Below are positions 7,789-16,214 of a stretch of 64,000 nucleotides of DNA, in pieces. The stretch covers positions 124,001-188,000 of the forward strand of contig JALCMW010000004.1 of assembly GCA_022648685.1 (NCBI GenBank). Reading direction: 5' to 3'. Position 1 is the first letter of the stretch. Every line of letters begins with the position of its first letter. The position numbers and the translations under genes are program-made. The stretch is from Bacteroidales bacterium. GTDB lineage: Bacteria > Bacteroidota > Bacteroidia > Bacteroidales > UBA932. The notes beneath the pieces are model-generated. The model was given only the letters and a program-made list of their open reading frames with translations, had not been told where the DNA came from and made no database searches.

Positions 7789-7854
7789 CTACTTGCAGAA
7801 AACAGTAAGAATAGTAAAGAATATAATACAGATACAACAAGAAAGACGTTTCAT
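7789..7854 (-). pseudogene. Relic of a second lipoprotein start
   Basis: The minus strand encodes MKRLSCCICIIFFTILTVFCK and then a stop. The DNA is clearly related to the start of the gene at 7926-9017 (MKKIFFILCVLFFTVLTVSC): the stretch AGTAAGAAtAGTAAAGAA near 7805 matches AGTAAGAAcAGTAAAGAA near 8970. Further downstream the frame meets repeated stops. It looks like the remains of a duplicated copy of the neighbouring lipoprotein gene, with only the signal-peptide region still recognisable. Confidence 0.5.
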
Positions 7855-7925
7855 AATACTATCTATTTTCATTCAACCGCTTGTTCCCTTAGTGTCCCCA
7901 TAGTTTCCGATGTCAAGAAAATGAA

Positions 7926-9017
7926 TCATAATTTGGGCAATTTATACTGCATCACGATAGGTTCCTTGGTCTGCAAGTTCATTGACAGTGTATAAATGAA
8001 ACTGTCGTCAGGAGAAACGGCAAATGAAGAAAAAGGCCTATCCGCATTAAAATTACCAATAAATTTCCCATTCCAGTCATATACCTCGATTTCATCAAAA
8101 TAGTACGGGGGATATCCTTTATAGTCTGCAGAAGCATTAATTTCTTTTATGCTCCGTGATAATTGCGCATAAATGAATCTGGAAGTAGCATATGGATATA
8201 TCCCATCTTCGCAATTTTCATTATATTTTAAATTACAACCGTCAGGCTTGAGCTTATAATCCGGAAGGTGGGAATAAATTTCGACTGGCTTTCCCAATGT
8301 ATTGTCCCCGATCTTTGAAATAAACATATAGCGGCCTTCCGTACAAGCATACAGTAGCTTTCCGTTATTTGTGAACAAACTCGATGGCATATACAGCAAT
8401 TGTTTTGACGACAAAGGAGCATCCGTAGAATCTTTAGGCCAAAGATCGAATTGATGAAGTTTATTTGTCGAAAAATCTATTTTTGATAGAAAATGCCGTG
8501 TACCTTCTATCGCCCCGGCAACGATAAATTCATTATTCTTGATTTTAATAAAATTAAAGCCGAACATTATATCCTGTCCTGACCATTTATAGCCCTTCCA
8601 GCGACTGTAATCCTTGATATTAGAAATGTCGTCCAGAGGAATACCCCAAATATCCAATATCCCACCTGACGGCGAGGAATTAGATACATATAAAGTATCT
8701 TTGCTCAAGAAAAAATCCACATTAAGGAACTCGTGAGGCCCACGCCCCTTTTTAATGATACCTGCAGCATATCTCAATGAGTCTTCTTCGATTCTGTAGA
8801 TTACAACTCTGCTAGTGTCTATGGGTGTTTTACACAGAAGATATCCTTTCATAGCTCCAACAATGCGATATGCCGGGAAATCCTTTACCTTCAACTCCTT
8901 TCCGGATAGCGTTGCGGTGACTGCTTTTCTTTCATTGCTACGTTTCCCGCCATTATTGCAGGAAACAGTAAGAACAGTAAAGAAAAGAACACATAAGATG
9001 AAAAATATTTTTTTCAT
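7926..9017 (-). CDS. 6-bladed beta-propeller lipoprotein
   Basis: A 363-residue protein with signal peptide MKKIFFILCVLFFTVLTVSC (Cys20), followed by a Gly/Lys/Arg-rich linker. The family motif appears as IKKGRGPHEFLNVDF near residue 95. Later segments such as EIEVYDWNGKFIGNFN and FAVSPDDSFIYTLSM are typical C-terminal blades of this lipoprotein group, in which a closing strand describes intracellular-looking text like a propeller repeat. It lies on the far side of the abiE module from its relatives, with a decayed copy of its own start just downstream. Function unknown. Confidence 0.75.
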   Translation of the reverse strand: MKKIFFILCVLFFTVLTVSCNNGGKRSNERKAVTATLSGKELKVKDFPAYRIVGAMKGYLLCKTPIDTSRVVIYRIEEDSLRYAAGIIKKGRGPHEFLNVDFFLSKDTLYVSNSSPSGGILDIWGIPLDDISNIKDYSRWKGYKWSGQDIMFGFNFIKIKNNEFIVAGAIEGTRHFLSKIDFSTNKLHQFDLWPKDSTDAPLSSKQLLYMPSSLFTNNGKLLYACTEGRYMFISKIGDNTLGKPVEIYSHLPDYKLKPDGCNLKYNENCEDGIYPYATSRFIYAQLSRSIKEINASADYKGYPPYYFDEIEVYDWNGKFIGNFNADRPFSSFAVSPDDSFIYTLSMNLQTKEPIVMQYKLPKL

Positions 9018-9116
9018 TATTATCGATTAATTTTTAACATATTCAAGTATAACGATAACAACAGTCATCCGCCCATCGGTTTTTTACTGCAAATCGCTTC
9101 CGACGGAAATAATATA

Positions 9117-9317
9117 CATTCGGCTTAAATTGTTATTGGTTACGATCTGAATCCAAAGATAATAAACATTAAACTTAAAACGAATCTATTAAAGGACTGT
9201 TTTTAAACTGCCGAAGTGCGGCGGACAGCAGGACGGCGGCATTGATGCCCGAAAAGGGAGGGGACCCATGAAATGGGGAGGGACGCCGGATGCTGCCGCC
9301 GGCAATCCCGGCAGCAG
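9117..9317 (-). repeat. 201-bp leader repeat, copy 1
   Basis: Matches 9726-9926 with only two differences that I can see over 201 bases. Read on the minus strand it comprises a GC-rich part with a hairpin (8-bp stem at 9291-9298 and 9309-9316), then an AT-rich part with TATCTTTG (9154-9161), and ends with an ATG. The hairpin begins immediately after the stop codon of the 136-residue lipoprotein gene. The GC-rich half contrasts sharply with the surrounding sequence. Confidence 0.85.
9154..9161 (-). promoter_or_regulatory. Putative -7 box in repeat copy 1 (TATCTTTG)
   Basis: An exact TAnnTTTG match, 35 bases before the vestigial ATG at 9117-9119. It is the same box as in copy 2. If active it would transcribe towards the 363-residue lipoprotein gene at 9017 and could serve as that gene's promoter. 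Confidence 0.4.
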
Positions 9318-9728
9318 TCAAGGCTCTTGTGTAACATAAACTTTAGCGTCATGGCTAGTCGGAATAGATAATGGTAAAAGAGATAATTCAGTCGTACGTT
9401 CCTGTCCTGTATCATTCTTGCTCACTTCCACTACCAGCATATAATAAGGACCATCCGCCTCTTTCCTTCTGGCAATCACCTTTATCCAATTTATTTCATT
9501 GCTGGTCACCACCATTGTCATGCCATCAGGTTCTGACTTCAACCTATTAGCGTAAATATAAACATCACTGAATCCATCTCCCATGGAGTAAACGGAATCC
9601 GATGACGCCTTTGATGAAAAAGTCATTGAATTACTTGATATATATATCGTCTCCTTGAACTTGTCCCCTTTTGCACACCCGGAGAAAAGAAAAACCACCG
9701 GTAATAAAAATAAAATCCACTGTTTCAT
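9318..9728 (-). CDS. Small lipoprotein with BACON-like domain; candidate C10-protease inhibitor
   Basis: A 136-residue protein with lipobox FLFSGC (Cys18). The mature part is one beta-sandwich-like domain: TIYISSNSMTFSSKASSD at the start, NEINWIKVIARR in the middle and AKVYVTQEP at the end, a layout resembling BACON domains. It follows the C10 protease gene on the same strand. In other Bacteroides, C10 proteases are accompanied by small lipoprotein inhibitors related to staphostatin or Spi, so an inhibitor role is a reasonable inference, but it is not demonstrated by sequence. Its start codon lies at the end of repeat copy 2, and its stop abuts repeat copy 1. Confidence 0.6.
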   Translation of the reverse strand: MKQWILFLLPVVFLFSGCAKGDKFKETIYISSNSMTFSSKASSDSVYSMGDGFSDVYIYANRLKSEPDGMTMVVTSNEINWIKVIARRKEADGPYYMLVVEVSKNDTGQERTTELSLLPLSIPTSHDAKVYVTQEP

Positions 9729-9926
9729 TCGGCTTAAATTGTTATTGGTTACGATCTGAATCCAAAGATAATAAACATTAAACTTAAAACGAATCTATTA
9801 AAGGACTGTTTTTAAACTGCCGGAGTGCGGCGGACAGCAGGACGGCGGCATTGATGCCCGAAAAGGGAGGGGACCCATGAAATGGGGAGGGACGCCGGAC
9901 GCTGCCGCCGGCAATCCCGGCAGCAG
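9726..9926 (-). repeat. 201-bp leader repeat, copy 2
   Basis: Near-identical to 9117-9317 and in the same orientation. It supplies the promoter, leader and the start codon of the 136-residue lipoprotein gene. Recombination between the two copies would remove that gene exactly. Confidence 0.85.
9763..9770 (-). promoter_or_regulatory. Putative -7 box of the small lipoprotein gene (TATCTTTG)
   Basis: An exact TAnnTTTG match 35 bases upstream of the ATG at 9728. It suggests the candidate inhibitor can be expressed independently of the protease gene upstream. Confidence 0.45.
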
Positions 9927-9983
9927 CAAAGAAAAATCAAAACAGTAAAAATAAAATCCCGCAATTAATAAATAGACACGGAA

Positions 9984-11336
9984 TTACAGATCATACGTAA
10001 TCATCCGGAAATACCAAGTATACTTGTCATCAATAGAATCAACACTGCAATTGGAATCTATAACAGGATCCCTGGCAACTATCGAATTCGGCGCTATCAT
10101 ATCGAATCTGAAATAACCGTCATTCTTCCCATTCCATCCCCAATTGATATGCACATAATGGGTAGAAGTCGTATTATCCTCAAGAAGACCGTCCAGCACA
10201 AAACAATGCCCCTTCAACGACCAAGGCTTGCAAGCACTTAAATATACAGGCTTACCGGCCCTCAATTGACTTTTCGCCCGTTCCCTGTTTTTATGCCCGA
10301 AACCGGTATATCTCCTGACATTTAAATACCCGAAATGTTCGAAAGTTTCCTGAACATTCCTCGCTTTTACAGTCGTACCCCCGGAAGAATACTTAGCTTT
10401 GCAATTATCCCCGTTTCCAACGAAGGCAATGAAATGCCCGGCCTGATCCCTCGCTTCAACACCGCCACTGGAAATGTCATAATACGAATCAACGGCCGCC
10501 AAACTATCCCATGAACATTTGTAATCATCAAATACCATCGTTCTTGACCGCCTGTTGTAAACTATGATCTGTCCTACCGCAACCGGGCCGCATCCGGCAG
10601 AATACCTGTGCGGCGTATAATAATCGAAACAATCACGTTGTTTCCACTTAGTTTTCACATAAGGACCATAGACAGTGAGATCATCATTTGAAGTATAGAT
10701 ATTGCTACCTGAAGTACTACCGTCAGACGTATCTTCATCATCCACACCATAAGTATACATGGAATTGTATGTTACAGCATCGGAGACCATTGCACCCACA
10801 AAATCCTCCCCCATATCCGCAATTTCAAAATCACCTTCGTTATCAAGAAGTTCCCTATCCTCCGTACCATAATATACAGACGCCGTATCACTCGAGGATT
10901 CATCAGAACCAGAATATTCAACAGGATTGGCATCCAGAAAATCATCACGGATTATACCGTCATCGGTAATGCATAACACACCTTCTTTAAGAGCCGTATT
11001 TGCGGATAACAAGGCATAACCGCCATCATCGAAATTAACTGCATAAACGAGAGTATCAGGAAAAGAAACACTAGTACCGTCCGCCTTAGTGGCAACAGGC
11101 ATATTCTTTTTGCCTAAAACCTTTACATCCGACATCGAATATATCTTTTGGATGCCGCTCTTTGTAGGGGGATAATTGTTCCGAAGAAAATTATTCAAAT
11201 CGGACAAAGCCTTTTCCAATGGAATTACAGTGGACTTTCCGGCCGGATCCGTATTTACATCAGGAACAACACTTGTTTTGCTGCACCCCTGGATTATTAG
11301 AAGCGCAGAGAGGATAAAAATAATAAAATGTTTCAT
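9984..11336 (-). CDS. C10 family (streptopain-like) cysteine protease lipoprotein
   Basis: A 450-residue protein with lipobox LIIQGC (Cys18). Residues 35-130 resemble the Spi/propeptide domain (FPDTLVYAVNFDDGGYALLSA), a region that keeps such proteases inactive until processed. The catalytic domain has RYSAGCGPVAVGQ with nucleophile Cys249, GHCFVLDG with His377, and the NWGW motif near residue 398, matching the family C10 Cys-His dyad and conserved Trp. An acidic, Ser/Asp-rich linker (about residues 140-225) is unusually long. The gene starts 24 bases after folD, so read-through from the purine operon is possible. The protein is probably exported and lipid-anchored. Its substrate is unknown. 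Confidence 0.85.
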   Translation of the reverse strand: MKHFIIFILSALLIIQGCSKTSVVPDVNTDPAGKSTVIPLEKALSDLNNFLRNNYPPTKSGIQKIYSMSDVKVLGKKNMPVATKADGTSVSFPDTLVYAVNFDDGGYALLSANTALKEGVLCITDDGIIRDDFLDANPVEYSGSDESSSDTASVYYGTEDRELLDNEGDFEIADMGEDFVGAMVSDAVTYNSMYTYGVDDEDTSDGSTSGSNIYTSNDDLTVYGPYVKTKWKQRDCFDYYTPHRYSAGCGPVAVGQIIVYNRRSRTMVFDDYKCSWDSLAAVDSYYDISSGGVEARDQAGHFIAFVGNGDNCKAKYSSGGTTVKARNVQETFEHFGYLNVRRYTGFGHKNRERAKSQLRAGKPVYLSACKPWSLKGHCFVLDGLLEDNTTSTHYVHINWGWNGKNDGYFRFDMIAPNSIVARDPVIDSNCSVDSIDDKYTWYFRMITYDL

Positions 11337-11360
11337 ATGTGTTTAATGGCTAATTGGTTA

Positions 11361-12209
11361 TTAACTTGAGCGACGCAGAAAACATTCGATTGTATTCTCC
11401 ATGAGGCAGCAAATCGTCATAGGACCCACACCTCCGGGAACGGGAGTAATAACGGAAGCTTTCGGCTCCACGGCATCGAAATCAACATCCCCGCAAAGCT
11501 TTCCGGTTTCCGGATCACGATTCACGCCGACATCGATCACAACAGTACCTTCGGACACCATATCTCCCGTTACGAAACGAGGCCTGCCGATAGCAACCAC
11601 AAGAATCTCAGCCTGACGGGTAATCGACGGCAGATCAACCGTCTTGGAATGGCAGATAGTAACGGTGGCATTCCTGTCAAGCAACAACTTCGCAACAGGA
11701 AGCCCGACAATCTGGCTGCGTCCTATAACAACGGCGCGCTTTCCTTTGATCTCCACCCCTGCAGCTTCCAGCATACGGATTATGCCCTTGGGTGTACAAG
11801 AGACTATGCAAGGCTGTTTCATCCACAAAGCAGCGACATTCAAAGGATGGAATCCGTCGACATCCTTTTCTTTGGAAATGGCATTAATGATTCTGGATTC
11901 GTTTATATGACCGGGAAGAGGAAGCTGAACAAGAATCCCGTCGACCGTATCATCAGCATTAAGCCCGGATATCAAAGCCAGCAGCTCTTCTTCGGTAATA
12001 GTATCGGGTTTGAGAATAGTGGTGTTTTTGATGCCGACAACTTCGGAAGCCTTAGCCTTGCCCCTGACATAAGAATGACTCGCAGGATCATCCCCGACCA
12101 GAACAACTACAAGATGCGGAACCCTTCCGTATTTGGCCGGAAATCCGGCTACTTCTTCGGCCATCTCAGCCTTCAACTTTGTCGACAATTCTTTTCCGCT
12201 TATTATCAT
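11361..12209 (-). CDS. folD: Bifunctional methylenetetrahydrofolate dehydrogenase / methenyl-THF cyclohydrolase
   Basis: A 282-residue protein when started at the ATG at 12209 (MIISGKELSTKLKAEMAEEV). An upstream in-frame start would add 42 residues that do not fit the family. Family signatures present are YVRGKAKASEVVGI with the catalytic Lys, DGILVQLPLPGH, and the NADP-binding loop VVIGRSQIVGLPVAKLL. FolD makes 10-formyl-THF, the formyl donor for PurH and PurN, so its place at the end of the purine operon makes sense. It follows purD after about 73 bases. Cytoplasmic. Confidence 0.95.
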   Translation of the reverse strand: MIISGKELSTKLKAEMAEEVAGFPAKYGRVPHLVVVLVGDDPASHSYVRGKAKASEVVGIKNTTILKPDTITEEELLALISGLNADDTVDGILVQLPLPGHINESRIINAISKEKDVDGFHPLNVAALWMKQPCIVSCTPKGIIRMLEAAGVEIKGKRAVVIGRSQIVGLPVAKLLLDRNATVTICHSKTVDLPSITRQAEILVVAIGRPRFVTGDMVSEGTVVIDVGVNRDPETGKLCGDVDFDAVEPKASVITPVPGGVGPMTICCLMENTIECFLRRSS

Positions 12210-12282
12210 AGGAATAAAAATTACACAATGAATTATAATATAATTAAATATAAAAACAAAACCGTAAAAATACGGTAACAGG

Positions 12283-13602
12283 TCACAATACCCAGTGGCC
12301 GATATCGCTGCGGAAGAAAAGATTTCCGCACTCAATCTTGCCGACAGCCCCGAGAGCCTTGTCCCTGGCTCCGGCCAGATCCTTGCCGCGGGCTACAACC
12401 ATAAGTACACGGCCGCCCGCTGTAACCAAAGCCTCGGAAGAAATGCCGTCACTACGCAAAGATTTAAAAGAAGTCCCCATGTGATAGATCCTGACATCAG
12501 GATCGGACAAGGCAGAATCAAGTCCTTTGATCTCAAAGCCTTTTTTGTATGACACCGGATAACCTTTGGAAGCCATCACGAAACCCAACACGGCATCGGA
12601 CGACCATTCGATCTCCGGCATTTCAGTACCGTCTGCCACGGCAGAAAATATATCATAGATATCAGAATCGAGACGAGGAAGTACAACTTCCGTTTCCGGA
12701 TCGCCGAAACGGCAATTGAATTCTATCACTTTTATGCCGTCCGGAGTCTTCATCAAGCCCCCGTAAAGCAGCCCCTTGAAAGGAATACCTTCCGCAACCA
12801 TACCTGCGGCAACCGGCTTCATAATATGTTCCAAAGCATAAGCCTCGTCCGCCGCGGTCACGAATTCATCCCCGGAAGCAGTGAAAGGAGGAAGCGGGGA
12901 ATATGCTCCCATCCCTCCAGTATTAGGCCCCTCATCTCCGTCGAAAGCCCTTTTATGATCCTGTGCCAAAGGCAGGGGCCAGACACGGGAACCATCTACA
13001 AAGCACATGAAAGAAAATTCCGGTCCGGTAAGATAATCTTCGACCACAACCTTTCCATGACCGAACTTGTCATCCAGAAGCATATCGCCCAACGTTTTGC
13101 TTGCATCTTCAAAATTTTCCGGAATGACGACGCCTTTGCCCGCCGCAAGTCCGTCATACTTAAGAACGACAGGAAATGAGCCTTCGCGCACATAAGCCAA
13201 AGCTTCATCATAATCGGAAAAAGTCTTGTATCCTGCCGTAGGAATTCCGTATTTCGACATGATCGACTTAGCGAAATCCTTGCTGGATTCGATACGGGCG
13301 GCGGCCCTTGAAGGGCCGAAGACTCTCAGTCCTCTGGACACGAACTCATCCGTCAGGCCGGCAGCCAAGGAAACTTCGGGCCCGACAACTGTAAGAGCTA
13401 TCTTGTTCTTTTCGGCGAAATCGGCCAATTCCTCAATCTGGACATCATCCAGGGGGACACATTTGGCCTGTCCTGCTATTCCGGCATTGCCGGGGGCGCA
13501 GTAGATCTTGGACACTTTCGAAGAACGGGACAGGGCGTCTATTATGGCATGCTCCCTGCCTCCGCCTCCTATTACCAGAACTTTAGCTTTAGACATATCC
13601 AT
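12283..13602 (-). CDS. purD: Phosphoribosylamine-glycine ligase
   Basis: GARS, step 2 of IMP synthesis: ATP-dependent coupling of glycine to phosphoribosylamine. The 439-residue length is normal. The N-terminus has KVLVIGGGGREHAI, then the ATP-grasp region with PVVLKYDGLAAGKGVV, and later EFNCRFGDPETEVVLPRL, all diagnostic. The ATG at 13602 overlaps the last base of the purH stop (TAATG). An alternative start two codons in would leave a short gap. It lies between purH and folD on the minus strand. Confidence 0.96.
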   Translation of the reverse strand: MDMSKAKVLVIGGGGREHAIIDALSRSSKVSKIYCAPGNAGIAGQAKCVPLDDVQIEELADFAEKNKIALTVVGPEVSLAAGLTDEFVSRGLRVFGPSRAAARIESSKDFAKSIMSKYGIPTAGYKTFSDYDEALAYVREGSFPVVLKYDGLAAGKGVVIPENFEDASKTLGDMLLDDKFGHGKVVVEDYLTGPEFSFMCFVDGSRVWPLPLAQDHKRAFDGDEGPNTGGMGAYSPLPPFTASGDEFVTAADEAYALEHIMKPVAAGMVAEGIPFKGLLYGGLMKTPDGIKVIEFNCRFGDPETEVVLPRLDSDIYDIFSAVADGTEMPEIEWSSDAVLGFVMASKGYPVSYKKGFEIKGLDSALSDPDVRIYHMGTSFKSLRSDGISSEALVTAGGRVLMVVARGKDLAGARDKALGAVGKIECGNLFFRSDIGHWVL

Positions 13603-15152
13603 TAATGTTTAAAATGCCTTTCTCCCGTGAATATCATGGAAATACCGCAGTCGTTGCATTTCTTGATCGAATCTTCATCACGTATGCTTCCTCCGGGCTG
13701 GACGATAGCGGTAATCCCGTATTCGGCAGCCATTGCTACACAATCATCAAACGGAAAGAAACCGTCGGAAGCCATTACCAGCCCCGAAGTCCTGATATCC
13801 AGACCTTCGGCTTTTAACGTGGCCCCGGCTTCTTTCAAAGCTATTTCAGCGGAACCGACACGGTTCATCTGTCCTGCACCCACGCCGTAAGTCATGCCGC
13901 CTTTTGCAACAACTATCGCATTTGATTTCACATGCTTTACAATGTGCCATGCAAAGTCAAGATCGGCAAGCTGGGCCTCGGTAGGTTTCACTTCGGTAGC
14001 GCAAGTTCCGGATATAGCAGATTTGGTGGAAGAATCCCTGTCCTGAACCAGAAGGCCTCCGTTCATGCTTACAAACTGTTTGCGGACAACGTTGTCCTGA
14101 GTCATATCGACTTTCAGGACACGAAGATTTTTCTTCGTACGGAGAAGTTCCAGAGCGTCAGGGGCGAAAGACGGAGCCATGACTATCTCCAGGAATATGG
14201 GCTTGAGAAGTTTGGCCATATCCAGATTTATCTCCCTATTGGCGGCAACGATCCCGCCGTATATGCTTGTCTTGTCACCCTCGTATGTCTTTTTCCATGC
14301 TTCCACTATATCGGCCCCCACTGCACTTCCGCACGGATTCATATGTTTCAGACCTACGCAGAACGGTTCCGTGAACTCACGTACTATGTTAAGAGCGGCA
14401 TTCGCGTCCTGTATATTATTATACGACAATTCTTTGCCGTTCAACTGTTCGGCAGTGGCCAGTGAATACGGCTCTGGAACCGGACTCTTGTAGAATCTGG
14501 CACTCTGATGAGGGTTCTCTCCGTATCGCAATTCCTGGGCGATGTCGTATTCCAGAAACAACTTTTCCGGAAGATCCGCTTTGGAGCGCATATAAGTAGC
14601 GATAGCTATATCGTATTCGGCGGTATGGGTATATGCTTTGGCCGAAAGTCTCAGACGTGTTTCCCTTGTGGTGTTTCCCTCCGCTGTTATTTCATCGATA
14701 ATCGTATTATAATCAGAGGGATCGCAAACCACCGTCACTGATTCCCAATTCTTGGCCGAGCTACGCAGCATGGAAGGGCCTCCGATGTCTATATGTTCGA
14801 TTGCGTCTTCCATGGTCACATCCGGTTTGGCTATGGTTTCGCAGAACGGATAAAGATTCACGCATACTAGATCTATTGTTTCTATCCCGTTTGCCTTGAG
14901 TTCGGCCATATGCTCCGGAATATCGCGGCGGGCAAGAAGGGCTCCGTGGATTTTAGGATGCAATGTCTTGACACGCCCGTCACATATTTCGGGAAATCCG
15001 GTTACATCGCTGACGCTGGTGACTTTTACGCCGGCTTCTTTCAACATTTTCATGGTCCCGCTGGTGGAAATGATTTCCCAACCCATAGCGGCCAACTTAC
15101 CGGCGAATTCTACCACGCCGGTCTTATCGCTTACGCTGATCAATGCTCTCAT
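13602..15152 (-). CDS. purH: Bifunctional AICAR formyltransferase / IMP cyclohydrolase
   Basis: A 516-residue enzyme for the last two steps to IMP. The N-terminal MGS-like cyclohydrolase domain has GWEIISTSGTMKMLKEAG and CVNLYPFCET. The C-terminal transformylase domain carries LRYGENPHQSARFYK and GLKHMNPCGSAVG with the Lys-His pair expected at the active site. It needs 10-formyl-THF, which folD helps make. It follows purM by 8 bases and overlaps purD by one base, so the three genes are tightly coupled. Confidence 0.96.
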   Translation of the reverse strand: MRALISVSDKTGVVEFAGKLAAMGWEIISTSGTMKMLKEAGVKVTSVSDVTGFPEICDGRVKTLHPKIHGALLARRDIPEHMAELKANGIETIDLVCVNLYPFCETIAKPDVTMEDAIEHIDIGGPSMLRSSAKNWESVTVVCDPSDYNTIIDEITAEGNTTRETRLRLSAKAYTHTAEYDIAIATYMRSKADLPEKLFLEYDIAQELRYGENPHQSARFYKSPVPEPYSLATAEQLNGKELSYNNIQDANAALNIVREFTEPFCVGLKHMNPCGSAVGADIVEAWKKTYEGDKTSIYGGIVAANREINLDMAKLLKPIFLEIVMAPSFAPDALELLRTKKNLRVLKVDMTQDNVVRKQFVSMNGGLLVQDRDSSTKSAISGTCATEVKPTEAQLADLDFAWHIVKHVKSNAIVVAKGGMTYGVGAGQMNRVGSAEIALKEAGATLKAEGLDIRTSGLVMASDGFFPFDDCVAMAAEYGITAIVQPGGSIRDEDSIKKCNDCGISMIFTGERHFKH

Positions 15153-15160
15153 AATATCTT

Positions 15161-16192
15161 TTATTTTAAAATAATGTTCACTCCGGACTTGCCGGTAACC
15201 CTTCCGATCACTGAAGCCTTATCTCCATAGCCGGCAAGGATGCCTATTGCTTTTTCAGCTTCCGATCCATCCATAGCCATCACCATTCCTATGCCCATAT
15301 TGTAGATATTGAACATTTCGCGGTGATCTATTTTGCCATATTTCTCCAGGAAACGGAAGATCGGAAGGATTTCCCAGCTGCCTTCATTGATTTCGATGCC
15401 CTGCCCGTCCTGAAGAATTCGCGGTATATTCTCATCAAAACCGCCTCCTGTGATATGTGCAACACCGTGGACATCGCAATTCCGTATTACATCAAGGACT
15501 TGTTTGACATATATTCTCGTAGGCGTCAGGGCAACGTCCCCAAGAACACGGCCTCCGAGTTCAGGATAACCCGCATGCAAATCCAGATTGTTGTCGGAAA
15601 AGATTTTGCGGACGAGACTGAATCCGTTGGAATGGATTCCTGTCGAAGCTATTCCGACCAGGACATCTCCAGCCTTAACTTTCGTGTCGTCTATCAATTT
15701 TGATTTTTCCACCACCCCGGTGGTAAAACCGGCTATATCATATTCTCCGTCGCCATACATTCCCGGCATTTCGGCCGTCTCCCCTCCTACCAGGGCGCAT
15801 CCTGCCTGACGGCAGCCTTCGGCGACACCCGACACTATAGCTTCCACCTTTCCCGGGATATTTTGTCCCAGAGCTATGTAATCCAGAAAGAAAAGAGGTT
15901 CAGCTCCCTGGGCAAGGACATCATTTACGCACATTGCCACGGCATCAATGCCTATGGTATCGTGCTTGTCCATAGCGAAAGCTATCTTCAGCTTGGTTCC
16001 CACGCCGTCCGTTCCGCTCACCAGCACCGGCTCCTTGATATTCAGAGCCGCCAGATCGAACATTCCGCCGAACGATCCTATATTTCCCATAACTCCTGTA
16101 CGGGAAGTCGAAGCCACATGTTTTTTGATGCGTCTTACCACATCATATCCGGCTTCCAGGTTGACTCCCGCTTTTTCATAATCTACTGCCAT
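15161..16192 (-). CDS. purM: Phosphoribosylformylglycinamidine cyclo-ligase
   Basis: AIR synthetase (343 residues), which closes the imidazole ring. The N-terminal [22 protein letters not shown] segment (here [20 protein letters not shown]) and [20 protein letters not shown] are characteristic, as is the later [16 protein letters not shown]. The ATG at 16192 lies 22 bases after purF. Cytoplasmic homodimer by family knowledge. It is related in fold to the synthetase half of PurL encoded upstream in the same operon. Confidence 0.96.
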   Translation of the reverse strand: MAVDYEKAGVNLEAGYDVVRRIKKHVASTSRTGVMGNIGSFGGMFDLAALNIKEPVLVSGTDGVGTKLKIAFAMDKHDTIGIDAVAMCVNDVLAQGAEPLFFLDYIALGQNIPGKVEAIVSGVAEGCRQAGCALVGGETAEMPGMYGDGEYDIAGFTTGVVEKSKLIDDTKVKAGDVLVGIASTGIHSNGFSLVRKIFSDNNLDLHAGYPELGGRVLGDVALTPTRIYVKQVLDVIRNCDVHGVAHITGGGFDENIPRILQDGQGIEINEGSWEILPIFRFLEKYGKIDHREMFNIYNMGIGMVMAMDGSEAEKAIGILAGYGDKASVIGRVTGKSGVNIILK

Positions 16193-16214
16193 AATATGTT
16201 ACCGTTAAAGTTCA

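Larger units (their letters stand above)
7517..7925. other. Intergenic region upstream of abiE
   Basis: A stretch of 409 bases between the abiEi start and the next lipoprotein gene. It contains the abiE promoter box (7545-7552), repeat copy B (7586-7621), a doubtful 33-codon plus-strand frame (7652-7753), and the relic of a lipoprotein start (7789-7854). No intact gene is convincing here. Confidence 0.6.
9018..9317. other. Intergenic region largely made of repeat copy 1
   Basis: The 300 bases between two minus-strand lipoprotein genes consist mostly of the 201-bp repeat (9117-9317). The remaining 99 bases (9018-9116) precede the 363-residue gene and show no strong promoter box. At the point where the repeat should lead into a gene, the minus strand gives only MYIISVGSDLQ before a stop. 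Confidence 0.6.

Noticed and set aside
9203..9415. A 70-codon minus-strand frame rich in Cys and Arg across repeat copy 1
   Set aside because: It runs out of frame through the 3' end of the small lipoprotein gene and the GC-rich repeat; it looks like a composition effect.
12210..12335. An N-terminal extension of FolD from an upstream in-frame ATG
   Set aside because: The 42 added residues do not resemble FolD and would come from the AT-rich spacer; MIISGKELS at 12209 is the normal family start.
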